Part shown: positions 51,824 to 60,278 of the stretch, one piece after another
How the letters are laid out: every line of letters begins with the position of its first letter
Numbering within the stretch: the stretch's first letter is position 1
Origin: Pusillimonas sp. T7-7
GTDB taxonomy: Bacteria; Pseudomonadota; Gammaproteobacteria; Burkholderiales; Burkholderiaceae_B
Reading direction: 5' to 3'
Assembly (NCBI RefSeq): GCF_000209655.1
Contig: NC_015458.1
Span: 62,001 to 126,000, forward strand
DNA length: 64,000 bases
Position numbers and translations under genes: made by a program
Notes under the pieces: generated by a model
The model's database searches: none
What the model was told of the DNA's origin: nothing
Seen by the model: the letters and a program-made list of their open reading frames with translations, nothing else

Positions 51824-53158
51824 ATGTCTAACATTTCTTTCCCTCGTTGGCGCAAGGTCCAGGCCGGCACCAACGGCGTTGTCGTTCAGCCTGACGAATG
51901 CATGTCATGGCCGCAAAACATAGCCATGGGTGCGCAGCACGTCGTGGCCATGTTTGGGTCGACGATTCTGGCCCCTTTGCTGATGGGCTTCGATGCCAAC
52001 GTGGCCATTCTGATGTCTGGGGTAGGCACGCTGATATTTTTCTTTTTCGTGCGTGGCCGGGTGCCCAGCTATCTGGGGTCGAGCTTTGCCTTCATCGGCG
52101 GCGTAATAGCCGTCACGGGCTATGCCGGAGCAGGTCCGAACGCCAATATCGGGGTGGCCCTGGGCGCCATTATTGCCTGCGGTTTCGTCTACACCCTGAT
52201 CGGCCTGTTGGTGTGGTGGATGAATGCCCGGTCAGGCGGCGCAGCGCAGTGGATCAATAACTGGATGCCTCCTGTGGTTACCGGCGCCATCGTGGCGGTT
52301 ATTGGGCTGAACCTTGCTCCGATTGCCGCCAAAGGCGCCATGGGCGGCTCTACCTTCGAGGCTCTGATGGCATTGATGACAGTGCTGTGTGTGGGCGGCG
52401 TGGCGGTTTACACGCGGGGTACCGTGCAGCGTCTGCTCATCCTGGTCGGCCTGTTGCTGGCCTGCGTGATTTACGCCGTACTGACCAATGGATTGGGCCT
52501 GGGCAAACCCATAGACTTCAGCGGTGTGGTGAACGCTGCCTGGATCGGGTTGCCGCAATTTGCCAAGCCCGTGTTCCAGGCGCACGCCATGAGCGTCATC
52601 GTGCCGGTGGCAATTATTCTCGTGGCGGAAAACCTGGGCCATATCAAGGCGGTCAGCGCCATGACGGGGCAGGATCTTGATCGTTACCTGGGGCGCGCCT
52701 TTGTGGGTGACGGCGTCGCCACCATGGTGTCGGGGGCTGTCGGGGGAACAGGCGTGACGACCTATGCCGAAAATATTGGCGTCATGACGGTTACCCGCAT
52801 TTACTCAACGCTGGTCTTTGTGGTGGCTGCATGCATTGCCGTGTTGCTGGGGTTTTCGCCCAAATTCGGCGCGCTGATACAAACTATTCCAGGTCCTGTG
52901 TTGGGGGGTATGTCGATCGTGGTGTTCGGCCTGATTGCCGTGGCGGGGGCCCGCATCTGGGTCGTGAACCAGGTGGACTTTAGTGACAACCGCAATCTGA
53001 TTGTGGCGGCAGTCACGCTGGTGCTGGGCGCGGGAAATTTTTCCGTCCAGTTCGGTGCATTCAAACTGGATGGCATCGGCACCGCCACGTTTGGCGCCAT
53101 CATTCTTTATGCCTTGTTGCGTATTGGCGTACCATCAGGTGGTCGGGCCAAGGAATAA
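51824..53158 (+). CDS. Uracil/xanthine permease (NCS2 family)
   Basis: 444 residues from ATG 51824, with AAGGCGAG 7-14 nt upstream; the frame extends to 51740 without family-like sequence. NAT/NCS2 features are the N-terminal QNIAMGAQHVVAMFGSTILAPLL, the conserved VAENLGHIKAVSAMTG in the middle helix region and GGTGVTTYAENIGVMTVTRIYS. About 12-14 membrane helices. It imports a pyrimidine or purine base with protons; UraA/RutG-like uracil transport is most likely, and it lies near carAB, but no pyrimidine-specific regulatory site is evident. Confidence 0.92.
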   Translation: MSNISFPRWRKVQAGTNGVVVQPDECMSWPQNIAMGAQHVVAMFGSTILAPLLMGFDANVAILMSGVGTLIFFFFVRGRVPSYLGSSFAFIGGVIAVTGYAGAGPNANIGVALGAIIACGFVYTLIGLLVWWMNARSGGAAQWINNWMPPVVTGAIVAVIGLNLAPIAAKGAMGGSTFEALMALMTVLCVGGVAVYTRGTVQRLLILVGLLLACVIYAVLTNGLGLGKPIDFSGVVNAAWIGLPQFAKPVFQAHAMSVIVPVAIILVAENLGHIKAVSAMTGQDLDRYLGRAFVGDGVATMVSGAVGGTGVTTYAENIGVMTVTRIYSTLVFVVAACIAVLLGFSPKFGALIQTIPGPVLGGMSIVVFGLIAVAGARIWVVNQVDFSDNRNLIVAAVTLVLGAGNFSVQFGAFKLDGIGTATFGAIILYALLRIGVPSGGRAKE

Positions 53159-53176
53159 AACAGCTACGGCTTATAT

Positions 53177-54688
53177 CTATGCCTGCACTTGTATCGGAAT
53201 GACCTTGTGCAGGGTGCTGCCCTGTGTATCGATCGCAACGACGACAGGCATGTCGTGTACCGTGAACTCATAGATGGCCTCCATGCCCAGATCTTCATAA
53301 GCCACAATACGCGCTGATTTAACTGTTTGCGAAATCAGATAGGCCGCGCCGCCAACCGCTATGAGGTAGGCGGCGCCGGCGTGTCGCAAGGCTTCAATGG
53401 CTGGCTGACTACGTTCGGCTTTTCCTATTGTGACCAAGAGGCCTGTTTCTTCCAGTAATTGAGGCAGAAACTTGTCCATTCGCGTTGATGTTGTTGGACC
53501 TGCGGGGCCAACTGCTTCGCCCGGTATCGGGTCGACCGGGCCTACATAATACATACTACGGTTGTGCAGATTGATTGGCAAAGGGCTGCCTAGCCTGAGG
53601 CTTTCGGCCATTCGCTTGTGCGCGGCGTCACGCGCGGTGAGCAATTTTCCTGACAGTAGCAGCGTTTCGCCCGTCCGCCATTGTGCAACTTGCTGTCGCG
53701 TCAAAGTATCAAGATTGACTTGTCTGCCATGCTGTGCGGGAAGAGCTTGCGGGATGCCTGACCAGATATCGGGATTGGGTGGAGACAGCGTTGCGGGGCC
53801 GTTGCCATCGAGCTCAAATGAAATGAAACGCGTCGCCGCACAGTTTGGAATTATGGCTACCGGCAGCATTGCTGCGTGCGAGGGCGCATGCTTGACCTTG
53901 ACATCCAACACGGTGGTATCGCCGCCCAGGCCTTGAGCACCGATGCCCAACGCGTTAATGCGATTGAACAGGTCAAGACGTAAGGCTTGAGCGGCGTCTT
54001 GTGCGCCTTGCTCTTGAAGCTGATGGATATCGATAGGGCTGAACAGGGACTGCTTGGCCATCAACATGGCTTGCTCGGGACTACCGCCCACACCTACGCC
54101 CAAAACTCCAGGAGGGCACCAGCCCGCACCCATGGTGGGTATTTGGCTGATGATCCAATCTGCGACGGAGTCACTGGGGTTTAGCATGGCATAGCGCGCT
54201 TTGACATCGCCCCCTCCGCCCTTGGCCGCAACAGTTAGGCTTAAAGTATCGCCTTCTACCCATTCAATATGAACAACAGCGGGGCTATTGTCCTGAGTGT
54301 TGGTGCGCGAGCCAAGGGGATCCCGGACCATGGATGCTCTTAAAGGGTTGCCGGCATAACGGTACGCTTGTGCGACGGCGCGGTTGGCTAAGGTCTGAAA
54401 GCTGGGAGTGACAGCACGACCGCTCTGGATAATACAGACGTCCATGCCCGCGCGTACAAAAACATGTACCACACCTGTATCTTGACAGACTGGCCGGTGG
54501 TTTGAGGCACTTAGTTTGCTGTTGATGAGTATTTGCAGTAAGGCATGGCGGGCGGGAGCGTGAGTTTCTACTGTCCACGCCCGCTTTAAGGCCAAAACAA
54601 AGTCCTCAGGATGATAGTAGCTGACGAACTGCAAGGCATCGGCGATGCTGGCAATGATGTCATCCGCTTCAATAATTCGTTTGGCCAT
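53177..54688 (-). CDS. Class I fumarate hydratase (iron-sulfur, fused alpha-beta)
   Basis: 503 residues from ATG 54688, just 14 nt after the Bug stop. It fuses the alpha (TtdA-like, about 10-290) and beta (TtdB-like, about 310-495) halves. The three cluster cysteines are C68 (VCQDTGVV), C191 (AGWCPPGVLG) and C283 (IPNCAATRF); AQGLGGDTTVLDVKVKHAPSHAAM and GPAGPTTSTRMDKFLP complete the family picture. It adds water to fumarate to give malate; L-tartrate dehydratase is the alternative. It is third in the lyase-Bug-hydratase operon, which suggests it processes fumarate made by the lyase. Confidence 0.9.
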   Translation of the reverse strand: MAKRIIEADDIIASIADALQFVSYYHPEDFVLALKRAWTVETHAPARHALLQILINSKLSASNHRPVCQDTGVVHVFVRAGMDVCIIQSGRAVTPSFQTLANRAVAQAYRYAGNPLRASMVRDPLGSRTNTQDNSPAVVHIEWVEGDTLSLTVAAKGGGGDVKARYAMLNPSDSVADWIISQIPTMGAGWCPPGVLGVGVGGSPEQAMLMAKQSLFSPIDIHQLQEQGAQDAAQALRLDLFNRINALGIGAQGLGGDTTVLDVKVKHAPSHAAMLPVAIIPNCAATRFISFELDGNGPATLSPPNPDIWSGIPQALPAQHGRQVNLDTLTRQQVAQWRTGETLLLSGKLLTARDAAHKRMAESLRLGSPLPINLHNRSMYYVGPVDPIPGEAVGPAGPTTSTRMDKFLPQLLEETGLLVTIGKAERSQPAIEALRHAGAAYLIAVGGAAYLISQTVKSARIVAYEDLGMEAIYEFTVHDMPVVVAIDTQGSTLHKVIPIQVQA

Positions 54689-54702
54689 ATGTGTAGCTCT
54701 GT

Positions 54703-55689
54703 TTATTTCAGTTTTATGCCTGCCTCTTTGATGACCTCTGCCCATCGCTTGCCTTCATCGACGGTGTGTTGCTGAAATGCGGCAGGTCCGTATTCATTAT
54801 CAGGCAGAAGAAGTATGCCCTGGTCTGTCATGTTTTTTGTGAAGGTGGTGTCTTTAAGTGCGCGCTGGTAAGCCGAGTACAGTGTATCGATAACGTTCTT
54901 TGGCGTGCCTTTTGGCGCGTACAAGCCGTACCATGTCGCTACTTGGAATCCTGGTACTGCGCCTTCTTTCATGGTGGGGACATCGGGGAACTGGGGCATG
55001 CGGTCGGCCGAAGTCAAACCAAGTGCGCGAACCTTGCCTCCGAGCGTTTGCGGCAAGGCTGTATTTGTTTGGTCGAACATGGCATCGACCTGCCCGCCCA
55101 TCAGGTCATTAAGGGCTGGACCCGCGCCTTTGTACGCAATGAATTCGACTTGAATCTTGGCCTTGCTTGCGAACATGGCTGCAACTAGATGCGAGGTCGA
55201 ACCGACACCCGCGTTGCTGAAATTGAGTTTGCCAGGGTTTGTTTTACCAAACTTTACAAGTTCGTCAATGGACTTGTAGGGAGAGTCAGCGCTCACCAGC
55301 AACACCAGGGGTGTATCCGGAAAGCGAAAAACAGCGTCAAAGCTTTCGACTGGGTCGTAGTTCAGGCTTGAGTACAAAGAAGGCGCCGCAGCCATATAAC
55401 CGATATGCCCCACCAGGAAGGTATAGCCATCAGGATCGGCACGGGCTGCCTTGGTTGCGCCGATGGTGCCACCAGCTCCGGGGGCGTTCTCGACTACGAT
55501 GGTTTCATCAAGCTCCTGCGACACCTTATTGGCGATGTTACGGGCCATGGCATCGGTAGGACCGCCTGCGGAAAATGGCACTATCCAAGTGATGGAGCGG
55601 TTGGGATAGCTGTCATCAGCGGCAAGGGCTGGGCTGAAGGCGGAGGCTAGCAACAGGCTGCCGGTAAATAAAGCAAAAGTTTTTTTCAT
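54703..55689 (-). CDS. Bug/TctC-family periplasmic solute receptor
   Basis: 328 residues with a Sec signal (MKKTFALFTGSLLLASAF, cleavage near ALA-AD). Bug blocks SYPNRSITWIVPFSAGGPTDAMAR, ARADPDGYTFLVG, AYKGAGPALNDLMGGQVDAMFDQ and APKGTPKNVIDTL. It lies between the lyase (29 nt) and the fumarase (14 nt) and is thus a good candidate to capture the substrate of the lyase, probably a succinate-substituted acid. No permease genes nearby. Confidence 0.93.
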   Translation of the reverse strand: MKKTFALFTGSLLLASAFSPALAADDSYPNRSITWIVPFSAGGPTDAMARNIANKVSQELDETIVVENAPGAGGTIGATKAARADPDGYTFLVGHIGYMAAAPSLYSSLNYDPVESFDAVFRFPDTPLVLLVSADSPYKSIDELVKFGKTNPGKLNFSNAGVGSTSHLVAAMFASKAKIQVEFIAYKGAGPALNDLMGGQVDAMFDQTNTALPQTLGGKVRALGLTSADRMPQFPDVPTMKEGAVPGFQVATWYGLYAPKGTPKNVIDTLYSAYQRALKDTTFTKNMTDQGILLLPDNEYGPAAFQQHTVDEGKRWAEVIKEAGIKLK

Positions 55690-55718
55690 GATGTCTCCGG
55701 TCTGGTTTTGATAGGGGG

Positions 55719-57068
55719 TTAATGTTGTTGGGCAGGGCTGAGCATGCGATCCACCATTTGGGGTGCGCTACCCAGATAAGAGGCAGGGTCGCAAAGCTGA
55801 TTGATTGCTGTCTGGTCAAGCCTGGAAGAGACGGTTGGCTCTTTATGCAGTACATCTGCAAGTGTTGACCCCGTGGTGGCTGCTTTGCGGCAGGCGTTAT
55901 AGACCACATCGTGAGCAGTCTGCCGGCCAATATGCGGAGCCAGTCTCATCATTACTGCCTCTGCGACAATCAGGCCACCCGATAGGGCCAGGTTCTTCAG
56001 CATGCGGTCGGTGTCCACTTCAAGACCCGCCAGCATGAATTTGGCCTGCTGCAGCGAGCCCGCAGTAAGTACAAATGATTCCGGGATGGCTGCCCACTCA
56101 AGATGCCAAGGACCCGTGGCCCGTTCAAAGTCCGCCAGCATTGCGTCCAAGGCCAGACCCGCGTGTTGACGCACGGTTTTCGAGGCGCTCCACATGAGTT
56201 CGCAGGAAATTGGGTTGCGTTTTTGCGGCATGGTGCTGGAGGCGCCCCGTCCGCTAACAAAGGGCTCGAAGACTTCACTGAACTCGTTGCTCATCATGAT
56301 CATGACGTCATAGGCAATTTTGCCTAATGATGAGGTGACCAGGGCAAGGAACTGCACCACTTCAGCCAAGCCGTCGCGGGCAACATGCCAAGTGACCGGA
56401 CTAGAGCCCAGTCCCAGTTCTTTCATTAAAGCGCCGTGCACCGCCAAACCATCTTTGCCTAGTGATGCCAGCGTGCCGGCGGCGCCACCAAACTGACCGA
56501 TCAACACTCGGGGTTTGAGCTGCTGCAAGCGTTCACGATGACGGCGAATCATCAATAGCCAAATGGCTGTTTTGTAGCCGAAGGTAATGGGTAAGGCGTG
56601 CTGCAAATGCGTACGTCCCGCCATGGGGGTATCACGGTAGCGCTCCGATAGGCCGCCAAGAAGGGAGTCGATTTCAGCCAAATCCGCTTCAACTATGTTC
56701 AGTGCATCGCGTATTTGCAATACGGTTGCGGTGTCCATGATGTCTTGTGTTGTTGCGCCCCAGTGGAGGTATTCGCCTTCGGGTCCGCAAATTTTTGCTA
56801 ATTGATGGACCAGCGGCAATATGGGGTAGCCGACAATTTCGGTCTCTGCTTTCATGGCCCGCATGTCGATTTGTGTTGCATCGGCGCGCTGGGCAATAGC
56901 CTGGGCTGCTGCCTGAGGGATGATGCCCAGCCTACCTTGAACGACAGCCAGTGCAACTTCAGTGTCCACATAACGCCGGATCGTTGCGGCGTCATCGAAT
57001 ATCGCTCTCATGGGAGGAGTGCCGAACATGTCCCTGTAGAGGGAGGATTCCAAAGTTGAAATAGACAT
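55719..57068 (-). CDS. Class II fumarase/aspartase superfamily lyase (PcaB/EDDS-lyase-like)
   Basis: 449 residues. Superfamily regions are GATTQDIMDT (104-113), HLQHALPITFGYK (154-166) and the signature loop GASSTMPQKRNPISCE (276-291), with the catalytic serine among S277/S278. Such enzymes split a C-N or C-O bond to release fumarate, or cycloisomerise carboxymuconate. Adenylosuccinate lyase and 3-carboxymuconate cycloisomerase are the closest named types, but the operon with a fumarase and a Bug receptor suggests a catabolic lyase that yields fumarate. Divergent from the GntR gene (201 nt), which likely regulates it. Confidence 0.88.
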   Translation of the reverse strand: MSISTLESSLYRDMFGTPPMRAIFDDAATIRRYVDTEVALAVVQGRLGIIPQAAAQAIAQRADATQIDMRAMKAETEIVGYPILPLVHQLAKICGPEGEYLHWGATTQDIMDTATVLQIRDALNIVEADLAEIDSLLGGLSERYRDTPMAGRTHLQHALPITFGYKTAIWLLMIRRHRERLQQLKPRVLIGQFGGAAGTLASLGKDGLAVHGALMKELGLGSSPVTWHVARDGLAEVVQFLALVTSSLGKIAYDVMIMMSNEFSEVFEPFVSGRGASSTMPQKRNPISCELMWSASKTVRQHAGLALDAMLADFERATGPWHLEWAAIPESFVLTAGSLQQAKFMLAGLEVDTDRMLKNLALSGGLIVAEAVMMRLAPHIGRQTAHDVVYNACRKAATTGSTLADVLHKEPTVSSRLDQTAINQLCDPASYLGSAPQMVDRMLSPAQQH

Positions 57069-57269
57069 ATATGTACGATTAAGTTAAGTTGTTCGAACAT
57101 CTTATTCTTGTTTTTTTATGACGTCAATCTTATTTGGCGGATTTTTTGGGGTCACAGGGCACGCGAGTGATCGTGCGAGCTAAAATTGACAGGCTGCCTT
57201 TTTTGTCTTGCAGCGATTTCGCATAGGAGTTTCATCAGTGGCCAGTCCGGTTTCTTTTTGTCGCGCAAT

Positions 57270-57992
57270 ATGACCCCAATTCGCTATACCGAGCTTGCCG
57301 CTGTTTTGGCGCGACGAATTTCCGAGGAGCGGTATGAGCTTGGTTCGTTCCTGCCCAGCGAAAAAGAGCTGATGCAAGAATTCAAAACCAGTCGTCATAC
57401 CGTGCGCGCTGCGTTGCAGCAATTGCAGGATGCGCGTCTGGTATCCCGAAGAAGGGGCAGTGGCACCATAGTTGAGGCTAGAACATCAAACTCAGGCTTT
57501 GGTCAGTCCCTGTCGTCGCTGGAAGATCTTGTGCTGCTTGCTGCCGGCAGCCCGCGCCATTTGCTGGCGGTGAAAGAGGTTGTGGCCGATCTGGATATGG
57601 CCCGAGAGCTGAATGTAGGGCCTGGAACGCGCTGGGTTCGGTTCACATCAACGCGCTCTTTGCAAGACGATATCCCCATGGTCCTCACGCATGTGTACGT
57701 TGATACCCAATACGGTGGCATAAAGAAAATAACGCAGCGGTCACCGGACCGTCTTATTTCTGAACTGATCGAAGAGCATTACGGGTTACGTATTGAGTCA
57801 GTGAGACAAGATATCAGCGCCTGTGCTTTGCCGCCTGCTGCAGCCAAAATCCTGGGCGTGGACTCTCATTCACCCGGACTGTTCATTCTTAGGCAATATC
57901 GGGACGCCGCCCAGGCGCTGGTCGTAGTGTCGACCTCTTATCACCCCGCTGGACGATACAAGTTCTCGACCATGCTCATCAGACAAAAGTAG
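57270..57992 (+). CDS. GntR-family (HutC/UTRA) transcriptional regulator
   Basis: 240 residues from ATG 57270; the frame is open to 57186 with no family-like sequence before the Met. The winged helix (YTELAAVLARRISEERYELGSFLPSEKELMQEF, then SRHTVRAALQQLQDARLVSRRRGSGT) is followed by a UTRA effector domain (about 95-235). It faces the lyase-Bug-fumarase operon and probably represses it until the substrate or an intermediate binds. ACATATATGT at 57065-57074 overlaps the lyase start and is a possible but unproven site. Confidence 0.92.
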   Translation: MTPIRYTELAAVLARRISEERYELGSFLPSEKELMQEFKTSRHTVRAALQQLQDARLVSRRRGSGTIVEARTSNSGFGQSLSSLEDLVLLAAGSPRHLLAVKEVVADLDMARELNVGPGTRWVRFTSTRSLQDDIPMVLTHVYVDTQYGGIKKITQRSPDRLISELIEEHYGLRIESVRQDISACALPPAAAKILGVDSHSPGLFILRQYRDAAQALVVVSTSYHPAGRYKFSTMLIRQK

Positions 57993-58107
57993 ACGAGACG
58001 CCGTACTGGAAATATGAGCAGGCCAGGAAAGTACTAAGGCAAACAAAGACTAGGGCAAAGACTAGGGCTTGCAATTTCCCTGAAGTTTGCCGACAATAGC
58101 TACATAT

Positions 58108-58135
58108 CCCCGGTTTGTGTCCAGGCCGGGGTTTT
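58108..58135 (+). terminator. Rho-independent terminator downstream of gntR
   Basis: CCCCGG (58108-58113) pairs with CCGGGG (58126-58131) around 12 nt and is followed by TTTT. It lies about 115 nt past the GntR stop and isolates greA from upstream transcription. Confidence 0.7.
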
Positions 58136-58241
58136 GCTTTAAGCTGGGCCCAATCGCTGTTTACAGCTATAAAAAATCAGTGGTTCTTGGCTTCATATCC
58201 TAGTGTGCCGGTAATGCCGGCCCAGGCAACAGTTTTTATTA

Positions 58242-58269
58242 GGCGCTCCTTTGTGGGGAGCGTCTTTTT
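58242..58269 (+). terminator. Terminator-like hairpin in the greA leader
   Basis: GGCGCTCC (58242-58249) pairs with GGAGCGTC (58257-58264, one G-T) around a 7-nt loop and is followed by TTTTT. It ends 22 nt before the greA ATG and just upstream of its AGGAAA ribosome-binding site. It could end part of the greA transcripts, as the GraL leader does in E. coli. Confidence 0.75.
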
Positions 58270-58291
58270 ACTTTTTACTCAGGAAATACCT

Positions 58292-58768
58292 ATGTCTGCG
58301 ATACCGTTGACAGCACGCGGCGCTGAGCGCTTGCAAGCAGAATTACATCGTTTGAAAACTATTGAGCGTCCCGAAGTCATTAATGCCATCGCCGAGGCGC
58401 GTGCCCAGGGCGATCTTTCCGAAAACGCCGAATACGACGCCGCTCGCGAGCGCCAGGCCTTTGTCGAGGGCCGCATCCAGGAACTGGAAGGCACTTTGTC
58501 CAATGCTCAAATCATCGATCCGTCTACGCTCGACGTCGAAGGCAAGGCGGTGTTTGGCGCGACCGTTGAAATCGAAGATCTCGAATCGGGTGAGCGCGTC
58601 AAATACCAGATCGTGGGCGACGTCGAAGCCGACATCCGCTCCAATCTGATTTCCGTTTCCAGTCCGGTGGCGCGGGCGCTTATTGGCCGTGGTCAAGGCG
58701 ATGTGGTCGAGGTCAAGGCGCCGGCCGGCATCCGCGAATACGAAGTGCTCAACGTCAGTTATTTGTAG
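58292..58768 (+). CDS. greA: Transcription elongation factor GreA
   Basis: 158 residues from ATG 58292, with AGGAAA 7 nt upstream. The N-terminal coiled coil has the tip acidic pair in [16 protein letters not shown] (about residues 40-55), and the C-terminal FKBP-like domain ends [15 protein letters not shown]. It rescues backtracked RNA polymerase by stimulating transcript cleavage. A terminator-like hairpin lies in its leader, and a pair of hairpins follows. Confidence 0.97.
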   Translation: MSAIPLTARGAERLQAELHRLKTIERPEVINAIAEARAQGDLSENAEYDAARERQAFVEGRIQELEGTLSNAQIIDPSTLDVEGKAVFGATVEIEDLESGERVKYQIVGDVEADIRSNLISVSSPVARALIGRGQGDVVEVKAPAGIREYEVLNVSYL

Positions 58769-58773
58769 AAAAA

Positions 58774-58863
58774 ACTTGGCCTGTGCAGCGCAAGCATGCA
58801 AGGCCAAGTATCTGCCGTTTGTATAATGAATAAAGCCCATACGCAAAAATGCGATGGGCTTTA
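58774..58863. terminator. Tandem hairpins between greA and yhbY
   Basis: The first pairs ACTTGGCC (58774-58781) with GGCCAAGT (58802-58809). The second, stronger one pairs TAAAGCCCAT (58831-58840) with ATGGGCTTTA (58854-58863), with CGCA/TGCG inside and T/A-rich flanks. The genes converge here, so the second hairpin can stop transcription from both sides. Confidence 0.8.
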
Positions 58864-58915
58864 TAATTTAGGCCGTTTGCAGGCTGCCTGGGGCAGGCTA
58901 AAGCGGCTTGTGCAA

Positions 58916-59488
58916 TTAACGTTTGCCTGAGCGGGGGGCGCCGCGTCGCGCACCGGCGCGCAACGACAAGGCGCTGCCTGCGCGTCGTGGTATGCCATGG
59001 GCAGGGCGGTCGGCATTGGCGGCGCTTGCGCGGCGGGCACGAGGGGCGACTGTTTCGAGTTTTTCGGTTTTTTGCTCTGTCCGTTTGGTTTTTTCGCTGC
59101 GGCGTGTACGTGTTACACCTTCGGCCGCCAGTTTTTTAGGTGTATGTGGCTCTGATGGCTTGCGTATCGCGCGGGTGGCATTTTCGGCTTCGGCCTTGGC
59201 CTTTTGGGCGGCAACATCCGGCCGGTAGATGATCAGCGTTTTTCCCAGGTGGTGAACCAGCGCGCACGATAGTGATTCGCAAATGGTTTCCAACATGGCA
59301 TTGCGCGCTTCGCGCTCTTCGCCGGCAATACGGACCTTGATCAGTTGGTGGGCGTTCAGGTTAAGGTCGATTTCTTTAAGTACAGAATCCGACAGGCCCC
59401 GGTCGCCGATCAGGACGACTGGACGCAATGGGTGGGCGGCAGCGCGAAGTGCGCTACGCTCTTGGGAAGTTATTTCGAGTTTGGGCAT
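58916..59488 (-). CDS. yhbY: CRS1/YhbY-type RNA-binding protein with extended basic tail
   Basis: 190 residues from ATG 59488; upstream in-frame codons overlap rlmE and look non-coding. Residues 1-97 form the CRM domain (PKLEITSQERSALRAAAHPLRP, then VVLIGDRGLSDSVLKEIDLNL, and HQLIKVRIAGEEREARNAML), which binds pre-50S ribosomal particles. Ordinary YhbY ends there. This one continues for about 90 residues rich in Lys, Arg, Ala and Thr, ending in RAGARRGAPRSGKR, probably disordered. Divergent from rlmE with 17 nt between. Confidence 0.9.
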   Translation of the reverse strand: MPKLEITSQERSALRAAAHPLRPVVLIGDRGLSDSVLKEIDLNLNAHQLIKVRIAGEEREARNAMLETICESLSCALVHHLGKTLIIYRPDVAAQKAKAEAENATRAIRKPSEPHTPKKLAAEGVTRTRRSEKTKRTEQKTEKLETVAPRARRASAANADRPAHGIPRRAGSALSLRAGARRGAPRSGKR

Positions 59489-59505
59489 AGTAGGATTGTA
59501 CGGGA

Positions 59506-60141
59506 ATGGCCAAAAAAAAATTCTCAAAAGATTGGGTTATGCAGCATATTAACGACCCTTACGTCAAAATGGCGCAACAAAAAGGGTATAGAGCCCGGGC
59601 TGCGTTCAAACTGACGGAAATTCTTGATGCCGAAAAGCTGATGCAGCCAGGCGATATTGTGGTTGATCTGGGGTCGGCGCCGGGCAGTTGGTCGCAAGTG
59701 GCCCGCGAGCGCCTGGCGGGCGCCGGAGGTGTGGTGGACGGCCGTATTATCGCGCTCGATATGCTGCCTATGGAACCTATCGCCGGGGTAGAGTTCATAC
59801 AGGGTGATTTTCGTGAAGATATCATGCTGGAGCAGTTGAAGAATTTGCTTGGCGACGCTCAGGTAGATCTTGTTATTTCTGACATGGCCCCCAACTTGTC
59901 TGGAGTGAGTTCTGCAGATTCAGCTAGAATTCAGCATGTGTGTGATTTGGCCCTCGACTTTGCATGCCAGCACCTCAAACCCGAGGGGGCATTGATCGTC
60001 AAGGCATTTCACGGTAGCGGCTTTTCACAAATCGTCGAATCGTTCAAGCGCTGCTTCTTGCGAGTGGTCGAGCGCAAACCCAAGGCGTCCCGTGACAAGT
60101 CGTCTGAAACATTCCTGGTCGCACGCCGGCTTAAATCTTAG
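59506..60141 (+). CDS. rlmE: 23S rRNA (uridine-2'-O) methyltransferase
   Basis: 211 residues, normal RlmE/FtsJ/RrmJ length. It methylates U2552 of 23S rRNA late in 50S assembly. [12 protein letters not shown] holds the first catalytic lysine, [13 protein letters not shown] binds S-adenosylmethionine, and [10 protein letters not shown] and [10 protein letters not shown] hold the catalytic Asp and second Lys. It precedes ftsH by 137 nt, the classic ftsJ-ftsH order. Confidence 0.96.
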   Translation: MAKKKFSKDWVMQHINDPYVKMAQQKGYRARAAFKLTEILDAEKLMQPGDIVVDLGSAPGSWSQVARERLAGAGGVVDGRIIALDMLPMEPIAGVEFIQGDFREDIMLEQLKNLLGDAQVDLVISDMAPNLSGVSSADSARIQHVCDLALDFACQHLKPEGALIVKAFHGSGFSQIVESFKRCFLRVVERKPKASRDKSSETFLVARRLKS

Positions 60142-60208
60142 GGAAGCGCTTTACCGGCTTCCCGGGATTTCTTAAAACATCATTCTTTCTATCGGGTAGA
60201 ATGAGTTA

Positions 60209-60238
60209 TTGACATACTTGTTGTGCTGCCGTTATAGC
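60209..60238 (+). promoter_or_regulatory. Sigma-70-like promoter for ftsH
   Basis: TTGACA (60209-60214) and TATAGC (60233-60238) are separated by 18 nt, about 40 nt upstream of the ftsH start. No sigma-32-type CTTGAA/CCCCAT pair was seen, although ftsH is often heat-induced. Confidence 0.6.
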
Positions 60239-60278
60239 GGAAGTCTGGCAAGCCGAAGTTACAAGTAGGAGGTTGGCT

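Larger units (their letters stand above)
57993..58291 (+). other. Intergenic region: GntR 3' end and long greA leader
   Basis: This 299-nt region holds two terminator-like hairpins (58108-58135 and 58242-58269) and, between them, TATAAA at 58168-58173, a possible -10 for greA with no good -35. I see no open frame with coding features; the in-frame upstream extension of greA from 58115 reads through both hairpins and is not credible. Confidence 0.6.

Noticed and set aside
58115..58291. N-terminal extension of greA
   Set aside because: The added 59 codons cross two terminator hairpins and ATG 58292 has an ideal ribosome-binding site and the family N-terminus.
60141..60163. GGGAAGC/GCTTCCC hairpin after rlmE as terminator
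   Set aside because: The stem is 7 bp and no real T-tract follows; it may slow polymerase but I would not call it a terminator.
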